From Eubacterium plexicaudatum ASF492 (GTDB lineage Bacteria; Bacillota; Clostridia; Lachnospirales; Lachnospiraceae): a stretch of 64,000 nt of DNA. Positions within the stretch are counted from its first letter, which is position 1, and every line of letters begins with the position of its first letter. The stretch is taken from assembly GCF_000364225.2 (NCBI RefSeq), contig NZ_AQFT02000001.1, positions 2,604,001 to 2,668,000 of the forward strand, in the 5' to 3' direction. Below, piece after piece: positions 20,467-29,599 of this stretch. Both the position numbers and the translations under genes were made by a program. The notes below the pieces were generated by a model. That model worked only from the letters and a program-made list of their open reading frames with translations, made no database searches and was not told the origin of the DNA.

Positions 20467-21189
20467 ATGCAACTCCCGGAAATAAGAAATCAAAAACTAA
20501 CATTAAAATCTCTGATCTGCCAATATCGCCATGCATGGATACTTCTTTATGGCATATTTTACATGACATGTTTTGTCTATCTGGAAAAAACGGTGACCAA
20601 AAAATTCCATATTATAACGATGTCGGTTGATCTGAAAATTCCATTCTGTGAATTTTTTATTATCCCTTATCTGCTTTGGTTTGCTTATATTACAGTTGGG
20701 ATTATTTATTTCTTCTTCCGTCAGAAAGAAGATTATTATAAGTTATGTGCATTCCTTTTCACCGGCATGACCGTATTTTTGATTGTATCGGCAATTTATC
20801 CAAACGGACACTACCTGCGTCCGCATACATTTGAACGGGAAAATATATGCACGGAGCTTGTACGCTGGCTGTATCGGTCCGATACGCCTACGAACCTGTT
20901 TCCGAGTATCCATGTATACAACTCTCTCGGCGTGCACATTGCACTGATGCGCAGCGAATGCTTTCACGGCAGAAAAGCCGTCCGCACGGCTTCCTTCGTA
21001 TTATGTGTTTCGATTATTCTGTCTACGATGTTTTTAAAGCAGCATTCCGTATTTGACGTACTGACTGCTTTTGGAATGGCTGCCGTTATGTACTACATCG
21101 TATACCATGAGGCGTATAAAAAAGCGCCGGTACTGCTGCGTGCGGGAAAGCCAAAGAAAAAACAGGTACTGCACGATCTGCGTCTGTAG
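20467..21189 (+). CDS. PAP2-superfamily membrane phosphatase
   Basis: A 240-residue protein with about five or six membrane helices and the PAP2 active-site motifs PSIHVYNSLGVH (C2) and KQHSVFDVLTAF (C3, catalytic His-Asp pair); the C1 motif is weak. Such proteins dephosphorylate lipid phosphates or transfer headgroups (phosphatidate, undecaprenyl pyrophosphate, inositol phosphoryl lipids). ATG follows GAAGG. Single-gene unit between its own promoter and a bidirectional terminator shared with nadE. Confidence 0.85.
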   Translation: MQLPEIRNQKLTLKSLICQYRHAWILLYGIFYMTCFVYLEKTVTKKFHIITMSVDLKIPFCEFFIIPYLLWFAYITVGIIYFFFRQKEDYYKLCAFLFTGMTVFLIVSAIYPNGHYLRPHTFERENICTELVRWLYRSDTPTNLFPSIHVYNSLGVHIALMRSECFHGRKAVRTASFVLCVSIILSTMFLKQHSVFDVLTAFGMAAVMYYIVYHEAYKKAPVLLRAGKPKKKQVLHDLRL

Positions 21190-21222
21190 CAGGTCTGCTG
21201 CCATCTAGGCATTTCAAATGCG

Positions 21223-21268
21223 AAAAAGACAGCGCAAAAGGCAGAAAAGCTTTTTGCGCTGTCTTTTT
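21223..21268. terminator. bidirectional intrinsic terminator
   Basis: A 17-bp perfect stem, AAAAAGACAGCGCAAAA with its complement, flanked by A and T runs on both sides. It serves the convergent PAP2 gene (+) and nadE (-), whose stop codon it touches. Confidence 0.9.
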
Positions 21269-23190
21269 TATATCTCTTTCATCTTTTCTATCTCATCCAT
21301 CCAGATACGCATACATGCATCACTTGGCATACGCAGATCGCCTCGCGGCGATACCGCAACCGATCCTACTTTCGGGCCGTCCGGCAGGCAAGACCGCTTG
21401 AACTGCTGTGTGAAGAACCGACGGTAAAATGTCTTCAGCCATTTCCATATCGTCTCGTTATCATAATCTCCGCCAAATGCGGTCTGCGCAAGCCGATAGA
21501 CTTTCCCCGGTTCAAAACCAAACCGCAGTACATAGTACAAAAAGAAATCATGCAATTCATAAGGGCCTACGATATCCTCTGTTTTCTGGGAAATCCTGCC
21601 TTCCGTTGGCGGTAAAAGCTCCGGACTGACCGGTGTATCAAGTACATCCAGCAGCACTTCTGAAAGGCCCGAATCCGCGCACGTATCCGCATAATACCGC
21701 ACCAGATGTCTGACCAGTGTTTTCGGTACGGATGCATTCACCCCGTACATCGACATATGATCTCCGTTATAGGTCGCCCATCCAAGCGCAAGTTCCGACA
21801 TATCGCCGGTTCCGATCACCATGCCGTCGTACATGTTTGCAATATCCATCAGTATCTGCGTACGCTCCCGTGCCTGACTGTTCTCATACGTTACATCATG
21901 CCGATGCGGATCCTGACCGATATCATGAAAATGAACATGCACCGCATCGCAAATACTGATTTCTTTCAAATCCGCACCAAGCCTGTTAATCAGATGCACC
22001 GCATTGTCATAAGTCCGGTCCGTCGTGCCGAATCCCGGCATCGTCACCGCCAGAATCTGTTTCCGCGGAATTTGCAAAAGATCAAACGCACGTACCGTCA
22101 CTAACAGCGCCAGCGTTGAATCCAGCCCGCCGGAAATACCGACGACCGCACATGTGCATCCGGTATGCTCCAGCCGTTTTTTCAATCCCATTGCCTGGAT
22201 TGCCAGAATCTCTTCACACCGCTTGTCCCGGTCCGATTTATCTCCCGGCACAAACGGCGTCGAATCGACAAAGCGGGTCAGTTTTGTATTTGATACCTGC
22301 AGCGAAAAATGCGTAACCGTATACTCCTGTGCATCCGCCTGCTCAAACGTGGACATTCTGCGCCGTTCTCCTTCCAGTTTGCGCACATCAATCTCCGAAT
22401 ACACAGCCGCATTTGTAAAACGCTCCGCTTCTTGTAATACAATTCCGTTTTCTGCTATCAAACTATGGCCGGCATACACTACATCCTGTGTGGACTCTCC
22501 ATCGGATGCATTTGCATAAATATAACCGCACACAAGCCTTGCGGATTGTCCCGCTACGAGCTCCCTGCGATACGTATCCTTGCCCGTTACCTCATCCGAA
22601 GCCGACAGATTGACAATCAGATTCGCCCCCGCCAGAGCATGTGCAATACTCGGCGGATTCGGCGACCAGACATCTTCACACAGTTCGACCGCAATCCGAA
22701 GCTGCGGCACCGTATCGCATACAAAAATCTGATCGGTACCCATCGGCACCGTAACCCCTTCGCGTAAAGTCACAGGCACCGTCTTTTTCATCCCTCTTGT
22801 AAAATGTCTGGCCTCGTAAAATTCCGCATAGTTGGGCAGAAATGTTTTTGGCACGATACCAAGTACTTTTCCGTGATGCAGCACTGCCGCCGTATTATAC
22901 AGCTTGCTTTTGTATGCAAGCGGCAGACCGACAAAGATTACCGCATCTACCTGTGCCGTCTGCTCTGCAATGTTAAACAGCTGATTTTTCGCTTCCTGCA
23001 AAAGCAGTTCCTGCAAAAATAAATCTCCGCAGCTGTATCCGGTCACACACAGCTCCGGAAACACAATCACGTGTGCTCCGTGTGCCGCCGCTTCCTTACT
23101 GTGATGAATGAGAACCTCACCGTTATATTTTGTATCCGCTACTTTTATTTTGGGAGACAAAGCCGCTGCTTTTATATATCCATGTTCCAT
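21268..23190 (-). CDS. nadE: glutamine-hydrolysing NAD+ synthetase
   Basis: A 640-residue two-domain enzyme. The N-terminal nitrilase-type glutaminase shows the catalytic Glu (VIVFPELCVTGYSC), Lys (IVPKTFLPNYAEF) and Cys (AVELCEDVWSPNPP). The C-terminal ammonia-dependent synthetase has the PP-loop GISGGLDSTLALL and a TGDMSELALGW motif. It makes NAD+ from deamido-NAD+, glutamine and ATP. ATG follows AGAAGGAG. The Hsp33 gene ends 18 bp upstream in the same direction. Confidence 0.95.
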   Translation of the reverse strand: MEHGYIKAAALSPKIKVADTKYNGEVLIHHSKEAAAHGAHVIVFPELCVTGYSCGDLFLQELLLQEAKNQLFNIAEQTAQVDAVIFVGLPLAYKSKLYNTAAVLHHGKVLGIVPKTFLPNYAEFYEARHFTRGMKKTVPVTLREGVTVPMGTDQIFVCDTVPQLRIAVELCEDVWSPNPPSIAHALAGANLIVNLSASDEVTGKDTYRRELVAGQSARLVCGYIYANASDGESTQDVVYAGHSLIAENGIVLQEAERFTNAAVYSEIDVRKLEGERRRMSTFEQADAQEYTVTHFSLQVSNTKLTRFVDSTPFVPGDKSDRDKRCEEILAIQAMGLKKRLEHTGCTCAVVGISGGLDSTLALLVTVRAFDLLQIPRKQILAVTMPGFGTTDRTYDNAVHLINRLGADLKEISICDAVHVHFHDIGQDPHRHDVTYENSQARERTQILMDIANMYDGMVIGTGDMSELALGWATYNGDHMSMYGVNASVPKTLVRHLVRYYADTCADSGLSEVLLDVLDTPVSPELLPPTEGRISQKTEDIVGPYELHDFFLYYVLRFGFEPGKVYRLAQTAFGGDYDNETIWKWLKTFYRRFFTQQFKRSCLPDGPKVGSVAVSPRGDLRMPSDACMRIWMDEIEKMKEI

Positions 23191-23208
23191 TCTTTTTCTC
23201 CTTCTGCT

Positions 23209-24105
23209 TTATTTCAGCATATTTTTAAGCTCTTCCACATCAAAGGAATACGCCGTATTGCAAAACTGGCATTTGATCTCAATCGGTTCCCCGTCGTCTA
23301 CCATGCTTTGCAGATCTTTTTGGGAAATGCCGGCCAGCGCTCTCTGCACGCGTTCTTTCGAACAGCCGCATGCAAAAGCTACCGGCATCCGATCTATGAT
23401 CTCTACATGCAGCCCTTTTAACAGCTCTTCCAACAGATTTTCCGGCGTAAGGCCCTGCTCCAGCATATCGGTAACCGGGCGTAATCCGGAAATATTTTTC
23501 TCCAGCTGCGCTATTACTTCGTCGCCGGCCTGTGGCATCAGCTGCAGAATAAATCCACCTGCCTGGCGAATCGAGCAGTCGGTATCCACCAAAACGCCAA
23601 GTCCGACCGAGGACGGTGTCTGTTCCGAGGAAGCAAAATAATACGTCAGATCTTCTGCAATTTCTCCGGTCTGCAGCTGTGTCGTTCCGATATAAGGCTC
23701 TTTTAATCCCATATCCCGGATTACGCGCAGGATGCCGCCGCCGACAGCGGTACCGACATCCAGCTTGCCCATCGCATTTGCCGGCAGGTCCACATCGGCC
23801 ACTTTCGGATAACCTTTGACATGCCCGGACGCATCGGCCGTAACGACCAGACCTTTTGCCGGCCCGTCGCTCATAATCTGCAGCGTCAGAAGATCTTCAC
23901 TCCCTTTCATCATGGCGCCCATCATTGCCCCTGCCGCCAAAAGCCTGCCCAAAGCCGCCGATATGACAGGACTCATATGATGGTAAAGCCGTGCCTGCTC
24001 GGTCATCTGCACGGAAGTAACCGCAAACGCACGAACGCTTCCTTCTGCTGCAGTTGCCCTTACCATATAATCTTTCACCGCATCCTTTTTTATCTGTTGA
24101 TTCAT
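23209..24105 (-). CDS. hslO: redox-regulated chaperone Hsp33
   Basis: A 298-residue holdase chaperone activated by oxidation. The C-terminal zinc centre is complete (CGCS then CQFC), and the N-terminal domain carries GGGILRVIRDMG and SSVGLGVLVDTD. I use the ATG at 24103-24105; the open frame extends upstream by 80 codons but that part overlaps the methyltransferase gene and is not Hsp33-like. The spacing to nadE suggests a shared transcript. Confidence 0.93.
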   Translation of the reverse strand: MNQQIKKDAVKDYMVRATAAEGSVRAFAVTSVQMTEQARLYHHMSPVISAALGRLLAAGAMMGAMMKGSEDLLTLQIMSDGPAKGLVVTADASGHVKGYPKVADVDLPANAMGKLDVGTAVGGGILRVIRDMGLKEPYIGTTQLQTGEIAEDLTYYFASSEQTPSSVGLGVLVDTDCSIRQAGGFILQLMPQAGDEVIAQLEKNISGLRPVTDMLEQGLTPENLLEELLKGLHVEIIDRMPVAFACGCSKERVQRALAGISQKDLQSMVDDGEPIEIKCQFCNTAYSFDVEELKNMLK

Positions 24106-24157
24106 TGTTAACCATTTCCCTTTCCTGTATTTTATACCGTATTTTTGTACTGTTTCT

Positions 24158-24925
24158 TTATACTGTTTCTTTATATTGTTTCTTTGCACCTTTCTGCTTT
24201 GCAACAATATAAATACGTTCGCTGTCTTCCCGCACCGGTCCATGATCCTCACCGTCACAGGCGCCGACAAACTCCATACCTGCCTGTTCCAGAAGTCGAA
24301 TGACATCGTGCGGTGCATAGCAGCGTTCATAATGCACTTCTTCATATTTACGGTAAAGTCCGCTTGTTTGGCGCAAAAAAATCGTCAGTGCATACTCATT
24401 AAGCTTATTTTCTTCGTCATAATAATTATCCCAGATCAGACTGCCCTGCGCCCGGTGTTCGGCGAACGTCTGCGTTCCCATCAGTTCCCGAAACTTATAT
24501 TCCGTATTCAGGTCAAAAATCAGGATACCGCCCGGATCCAGATAATTGTTCACAAGGCAGAACACCCGTTCCAGATCGGCTTCCTGCGTAAGATAGTTCA
24601 TCGAATCACATACACTGACAACCGCCTTTACCGTTCCATACAGTTCAAACTCCCGCATGTCCTGTGCCAGATATAAAATTCCGTGACTGTCATATTCCCG
24701 TGCAACGCTCAGCATTTCCTCCGAAACGTCAATGCCGATCATATCATAACCGCTTTGTGCAAGCAGTCTGGTCATCTTTCCGGTGCCGCAGCCAAGCTCA
24801 CAGATCAGTCCTTCCGTAATCCCATGTGCCTGCAGCGTTTTGATTAAAAATGCGTTCCATTCCTCATACGGCACATCTTCCATAAACAAGTCATAAACTT
24901 CGGCAAATCCTGTATATGCTTCCAT
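24158..24925 (-). CDS. class I SAM-dependent methyltransferase
   Basis: A 255-residue soluble methyltransferase with the SAM-binding ICELGCGTGKMTRLLA loop (about residues 38-55), acidic strand end IGIDVSEEML and DSMNYL post-II motif. This type is often found upstream of Hsp33 in Clostridia, as here. The tail is rich in Lys/Gln and contains repeated KKQYKETV-like coding just before hslO, visible as a tandem TACTGTTTCTTTATA pattern near 24155-24182. Substrate unknown. Confidence 0.85.
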   Translation of the reverse strand: MEAYTGFAEVYDLFMEDVPYEEWNAFLIKTLQAHGITEGLICELGCGTGKMTRLLAQSGYDMIGIDVSEEMLSVAREYDSHGILYLAQDMREFELYGTVKAVVSVCDSMNYLTQEADLERVFCLVNNYLDPGGILIFDLNTEYKFRELMGTQTFAEHRAQGSLIWDNYYDEENKLNEYALTIFLRQTSGLYRKYEEVHYERCYAPHDVIRLLEQAGMEFVGACDGEDHGPVREDSERIYIVAKQKGAKKQYKETV

Positions 24926-25021
24926 TGTCCTCCCTCTCCTGCTTTCGTGTTACAAATTATTACCATCATAGCAAACTCCGGCATACATTGCAATACAATC
25001 AAAAAAAGTGCAATTCCGGTC

Positions 25022-25050
25022 TTGATTATTTTCCCAGGCGCTTTTATACT
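25022..25050 (+). promoter_or_regulatory. sigma-A-like promoter
   Basis: TTGATT, 17-bp spacer, TATACT, 45 bp upstream of the start of the membrane-protein gene at 25095. It lies in the divergent gap with the methyltransferase gene. Confidence 0.7.
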
Positions 25051-25094
25051 ATATTTTGTACCAAAAACCGATTCTTATCATAAGGAGAATGCCA

Positions 25095-26036
25095 TTGAAA
25101 ACTTTTCAGCCAGCTGTCATTACCCATTTCATCCGGCGGTTTTATCAAAAACGGCTGTTGATTCCAATCGTGTATCTGCTGCTTCTGGCCGTCATATGGT
25201 TTACGACTCCCATTGCACAGCTCGTATTTCCGCATCGGTTGTCGTCTGAAACACCGGTTCGGCAACTGCGCACTGCCCGTTCCGGCTATATCCTTACCAC
25301 GCTTACCAATCTTCATTTTACCGGATATACGCAGAAAATACTCGGATATACAAACGGTTATTATTACTACACCTTTCAGGACGATCAGTGCCTGTTTGTG
25401 CTTCTGGCGCCTGCTACCTGCGGGAGCGGAACACCCGATATTGAACGTCTGACAGTTCGTGTACATGTCATCCGTCATTTTGAAGAATATGATACGTTAA
25501 CGCAGCTGCTCGCCGAAGACTTAGACTGGACGGCCTCCGGTATCCGCGGCCGGACTCCCGATTACCTGCTGAGTGAGCCGGGATTTCATAAACTGCTTTC
25601 CTTTTTGCTGCTTGCATGTTATTTTGCAACCGCCACTTATGCAGCCTACGGCATCATTCTCTGCGTCATCCGAATCATATTTCCGCTCCTGACACCGGCC
25701 TGCCTGAGACTGAGATCCTACGGTGATGCCGCAAAACTGCTGACACAGGCCGAAAAGGAAATTTCCACCCGCTTCTGCTCCGAAGAAAAAACGATGTTTC
25801 TTACGGAAAATTTTTTTATCGCGCTGACCGAAGAACAGGTCGTAATCATACCGGTCGGCGAAATCGTGGAAATCCATAAACGCCGTACACCGCACAGATT
25901 TTTTCGCCGCCTGTTTTCTTCTTCCTGTACGCTGCATATTATAGCTGAAAAGCACGTGCATATACAATTGCAGCATGTCCCGGAATCGGATATGGATGAT
26001 CTTGTCCATGCATTTCAGGCGCTTCGATTTTCATAA
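25095..26036 (+). CDS. two-helix membrane protein of unknown function
   Basis: A 313-residue protein not recognised. It has one membrane helix near residues 20-40 (LLIPIVYLLLLAVIWF), an external domain with a GYTNGYYYYTF segment, a second helix near 175-200, and a C-terminal cytoplasmic domain that looks like a small beta-rich PH-like or DUF-type module (FFIALTEEQVVIIPVGEIVEI). The start is probably the TTG at 25095, 7 bases after AAGGAG; an ATG at 25089 is too close to that site. Could be a small-solute or cell-envelope sensor, but I do not assign a role. Confidence 0.65.
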   Translation: MKTFQPAVITHFIRRFYQKRLLIPIVYLLLLAVIWFTTPIAQLVFPHRLSSETPVRQLRTARSGYILTTLTNLHFTGYTQKILGYTNGYYYYTFQDDQCLFVLLAPATCGSGTPDIERLTVRVHVIRHFEEYDTLTQLLAEDLDWTASGIRGRTPDYLLSEPGFHKLLSFLLLACYFATATYAAYGIILCVIRIIFPLLTPACLRLRSYGDAAKLLTQAEKEISTRFCSEEKTMFLTENFFIALTEEQVVIIPVGEIVEIHKRRTPHRFFRRLFSSSCTLHIIAEKHVHIQLQHVPESDMDDLVHAFQALRFS

Positions 26037-26049
26037 GCAAACATAAAAC

Positions 26050-26086
26050 AACTTACACCATTAGCAGGCTGCAAATGGTGTAAGTT
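26050..26086. terminator. bidirectional hairpin terminator
   Basis: AACTTACACCATT and its exact complement (13-bp stem) over an 11-base loop, between convergent genes ending at 26036 and 26095. The T tracts are short, so termination is inferred from strength and position. Confidence 0.7.
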
Positions 26087-26094
26087 CATAGAGT

Positions 26095-27321
26095 TTAAAA
26101 CAGATTTTCAAAAAAACGAACGATCGCATCCAGCAGATCTTTAAAAAATGCTGCAATCTTGCTTAAAAAGCCGCCGCTGCTTTCCATTTCTTTTAAGGAG
26201 TCATAGATCGAACCTGCCTGTTCGATCAGGCTGTCAAGATCTATATCCAGAGAACCAATCTTTTCCATAAGCGCCGTAATGCTTTCTTTTTCGCCCTCAC
26301 TCAATGTAATTTCAAATTTATCACAGGCATCGGCAAGCACTTCCTGAATTTTTTCTTTGCTCTGCAGGCCGCCTTCTACTACCTTTTGTTTGACATAGGC
26401 AATAAATTCTTCCGTCCGGACGTCGTCACCAAGACTTTCGTTCAGTTCCCCTGTTACGACGATCTCATTCATTGCCGCATCCAGACTCTGCGTATCAATC
26501 TCTGCTTCTTCCATATCCGCATATGCCTTCATAGCGCCTATCAAAGCCGCTGTTCCGGATAACGGAAACGGTCCTGCAATAATGACATCCGCATCTTCCA
26601 GCCCGGCTGTCGCCAGGGCATTTTTATACATTCCGATCGTACAGTACGAAATGTTTTTTGTAGAAATATGAATGCCGTCTCCTTTGTCTCTTTTTACAAT
26701 GACAACGGAGGACAGCGCTCTCGTTCCAATAATCGAAGCGTCCAGATATGCGTCCAGATACCGATGTTCTTCCTCATTCGTAACGGTAACAACCTGATAC
26801 TGATCCAGATTTGCCGGATCAACGCCCATCAGGTTTAAAACCGTATTTTTCTGCTCATTGTTCAAATTTGCTCCAAGCGCCAGATACGGTTTATCTTCCT
26901 CCGTAATGACAACATGATCATCCTGCTCATCATCCGTAGTAATATCCGCATGTATGTCCTGATCATTCTCGCTGATATCGGCTTCAACACCCGGATTCTC
27001 TCCAATCTCGGCATTCACGACCGGACGTTCTCCTTCCGGAGCCGATGCATCATCCGTTCCTGTCACATTCGCATCTCCCGGCTGCGCAATCTGAGCTTCG
27101 TCTTCCGGCTGTATACTCTGATCCGTATTTTCCGGCCGTATCCCCTGACCTGCATCTTCCGACTGCGTACGCTCTCCCGTATCGACAGCCTGTGTATCCT
27201 GATCGGCACCATCCGATACCATACCCTGATCGACACCGGCTGCCCGGGCGGAGCCATACGAAGAGAAGCCGATCAATCCGGCCAACAGCAGCGCGGTCCA
27301 TTTTTTCCACTTTATACTCAT
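26095..27321 (-). CDS. DUF1002 secreted protein with acidic linker
   Basis: A 408-residue exported protein. A signal peptide (ALLLAGLIGFSSYGSARA) is followed by a long acidic, Gln/Asp-rich low-complexity stretch (about residues 30-135) with imperfect repeats of the type QPEDxDQ, and then a DUF1002 domain (about 145-405) beginning LGANLNNEQK, containing VIVKRDKGDGIHI and ending in alternating acidic and hydrophobic helices. Relatives such as B. subtilis YpuA are envelope associated; function not established. Start codon ATG after AAAGGAAT-like sequence. Confidence 0.85.
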   Translation of the reverse strand: MSIKWKKWTALLLAGLIGFSSYGSARAAGVDQGMVSDGADQDTQAVDTGERTQSEDAGQGIRPENTDQSIQPEDEAQIAQPGDANVTGTDDASAPEGERPVVNAEIGENPGVEADISENDQDIHADITTDDEQDDHVVITEEDKPYLALGANLNNEQKNTVLNLMGVDPANLDQYQVVTVTNEEEHRYLDAYLDASIIGTRALSSVVIVKRDKGDGIHISTKNISYCTIGMYKNALATAGLEDADVIIAGPFPLSGTAALIGAMKAYADMEEAEIDTQSLDAAMNEIVVTGELNESLGDDVRTEEFIAYVKQKVVEGGLQSKEKIQEVLADACDKFEITLSEGEKESITALMEKIGSLDIDLDSLIEQAGSIYDSLKEMESSGGFLSKIAAFFKDLLDAIVRFFENLF

Positions 27322-27396
27322 TCCGGCAATTCCTTTCTGTCTGTTTATTTGCAGCTCTTTATTTGTATCTCTTTATTTCTGTCTTTTCGGCGGCTG

Positions 27397-28404
27397 TTAT
27401 TTCCGCATCCGTTTTTTACACCACTGGTAAACGTCTTCAAAGACCTGTTCCCGGTCGGTTTCCTGCAAAATCTCATGACGGTCATTTTCGTACAGTTTTA
27501 TCTTGACATCACGAATACCGGCCTGACGATATTGTGCACAGACCTTTTTCACACCTTCTCCAAAGTCTCCTACCGGATCCTCTTTCCCGGCTATGAAAAA
27601 TACCGGCAGATTTTTTCTCATTTTTCGAATATATTTCATCTGATTGACGTACCACAGCGTCGAAAGCAGCCCATAATACCCATTTACGGTAAACATAAAC
27701 GTACAGCGTGGGTCGTTATAGTAAGCCCGCACACTTTCTTCGTTTTTCGAAAGCCAGCTCTTAGACGGTTCAGCTCCGGTTTTATCAAATGCCGCATATG
27801 ATTTGCCAAATGCCGCATTCGTAAGAAAACTGCTGCGATGATGTCCGCCGCGAAACATCCGGATCAAACCACAGGCAAACATTCCAAAAACGGTTACCAC
27901 ATCCGGCTGACTGCCTGTCCCGCAGATAACGGCGCCTGTTACCGCCTCACTGTGCAGCGTCAGATATCTGCGCAGCAGAAAGGAACCCATACTGTGTCCA
28001 AGAATAAAATATGGACAGTCCGGATACTGGCTGCTTACAATACGTGTCACCTGATACAGATCCGCAACAACCGTTTCGGACGGCTTTTTATCCGTAAAAT
28101 ATCCCCATTCGGATTCCTGCGTGACAGATGAACCATGGCCAAGATGATCATTTCCTACAACAAGAAACCCTCTTTTGGCCAGATAACAGGCAAACTCGTC
28201 ATATCGTTCAATATATTCCACCATTCCATGTGAAATCTGCATAATCGCACGGACTTTGCCATGATCCGGTATCCATTTTACCGCATGTATTTTTGTCTTT
28301 CCGTCTTTGGATAAAAACTGAAAAGTTTCTTTTTTTACAGGTTCTTTCCCGTTCTCATTCTTTTCTATATTATCCTCTTCACTCATGTCTTTTCCATTAT
28401 CCAT
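27397..28404 (-). CDS. alpha/beta hydrolase, lysophospholipase-like
   Basis: A 335-residue hydrolase of the monoglyceride lipase/lysophospholipase class. The nucleophile elbow is GHSMGS (about residue 125), the oxyanion/HG region is ISHGMVEYIERY, the acid is in AGKEDPVGDFG and the catalytic His in ENDRHEILQE. A charged N-terminal segment (residues 1-28) precedes the fold. No signal peptide. It lies 41 bp downstream of the chemoreceptor-like gene and may share its transcript. Confidence 0.88.
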   Translation of the reverse strand: MDNGKDMSEEDNIEKNENGKEPVKKETFQFLSKDGKTKIHAVKWIPDHGKVRAIMQISHGMVEYIERYDEFACYLAKRGFLVVGNDHLGHGSSVTQESEWGYFTDKKPSETVVADLYQVTRIVSSQYPDCPYFILGHSMGSFLLRRYLTLHSEAVTGAVICGTGSQPDVVTVFGMFACGLIRMFRGGHHRSSFLTNAAFGKSYAAFDKTGAEPSKSWLSKNEESVRAYYNDPRCTFMFTVNGYYGLLSTLWYVNQMKYIRKMRKNLPVFFIAGKEDPVGDFGEGVKKVCAQYRQAGIRDVKIKLYENDRHEILQETDREQVFEDVYQWCKKRMRK

Positions 28405-28445
28405 CAGGCTTTACACCTTTCCTTTCCTGCAAAATCAGCATGCCT

Positions 28446-29399
28446 TTAGCTCCTCATACTTTCAATCAGCTGATCTACGATATGTTCCAGCTCCTTGCGT
28501 GCTTCCTGCTCACTCATAAAACTGTCTCCGATTCGCTCAATATCCGACAGTGTCTGGTGCTGCAGTGCATCAATATGCTGACTGCTCTGTGAAATTTTTT
28601 TAATATAGTCCGATATTGCGGCAGCTTTTTCCAGGTAATGCCGCTCCGCCGCCCTTGTACAGATGTCATCCTGCTGTGTAATATGTTTTGAAAGCCGGGA
28701 AATAGACAGATTGGTGTCCTTACCTGCCTTCATCAGCGATACTACCTGCTCATCCATTTGACGAAGACGCTTTTCCAGGTCATTTAGCTGACGATCTACT
28801 ACGGCTGCCGCACGTTCATAAGCGCTCGACAACATACGCACGTCTTCCGCCGCTTCTACAAAGCTCTTGCCGCTGTCACCCATGCGGCCGGCTTCAATCG
28901 CACAGTTTAAAGAAGAAACCGTCATTTGCTTTGCATATTCCATCATATGAATCACTTCGGCGTGTATCGCCTCCGCGTCATTTTTTAACGCCGTCTTTGT
29001 CTCCTGCAGCGCTGAAACAGGCTCGATGCTGTTCTTATTTTCTTCTACAATAACCGCCATCTGCTCAATCTGCCTGTCCGCTACTTCCTGCAGCTTTCTC
29101 TTATCCCGCTCATCATCTTCCATCTGCCCACGCATACTCGTCAGCTCCATAGCCAGCTGTTCCAGCACTTTCATGCTCTCTCCCGCTTCCTCAAGCGTGT
29201 CGTATGCCTGACTCACAACTTTTGTCAGCTCCTTATCCATCTCACCCTGAGCTGTAATTTGAGACTCAAAATGCTGCAGCATCTGCTGGGTATAATTTTG
29301 TACGCTGCTCACCTGCATCTGCACATGGTCCAGCTCATACTGGGTCATATTTAGTTTTTCCTCTAATTCTCTTGTTAATTCCTGTTTTTTTCCGAACAC
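28446..29399 (-). CDS. soluble methyl-accepting chemotaxis-like protein
   Basis: A 317-residue coiled-coil protein without membrane segments. Its middle holds a degenerate chemoreceptor signalling hairpin (LNCAIEAGRMGDSGKSFVEAAEDVRMLS), where canonical receptors have an AIEAARAGE core; the Gly-Arg-Met variant and the lack of a sensor domain suggest an unusual or non-chemotactic role. It starts at a GTG (29397-29399) after AGGGG. No che genes are in the window. Confidence 0.7.
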   Translation of the reverse strand: MFGKKQELTRELEEKLNMTQYELDHVQMQVSSVQNYTQQMLQHFESQITAQGEMDKELTKVVSQAYDTLEEAGESMKVLEQLAMELTSMRGQMEDDERDKRKLQEVADRQIEQMAVIVEENKNSIEPVSALQETKTALKNDAEAIHAEVIHMMEYAKQMTVSSLNCAIEAGRMGDSGKSFVEAAEDVRMLSSAYERAAAVVDRQLNDLEKRLRQMDEQVVSLMKAGKDTNLSISRLSKHITQQDDICTRAAERHYLEKAAAISDYIKKISQSSQHIDALQHQTLSDIERIGDSFMSEQEARKELEHIVDQLIESMRS

Positions 29400-29546
29400 G
29401 GTATGATATCCCCTGTTGTATTAATTGGCCTTACGGCCATATAGCATAGGCATAGGTTTCCTCCTACGCGTACATTATAACCCTCTTTCGTTTTGAAATC
29501 AACAAAAAGCAGATGCAATTCATGATCTTAGTATCTAACATCCCTC

Positions 29547-29574
29547 TTGAAAAAATTTTCACATATGCTATAAT
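29547..29574 (+). promoter_or_regulatory. promoter of PD-(D/E)XK-like gene
   Basis: TTGAAA, 16-bp spacer, TATAAT preceded by TGC (extended -10), 26 bp before the ATG at 29600. Confidence 0.75.
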
Positions 29575-29599
29575 ACATAAAAGAAAGGACACCTGACCA

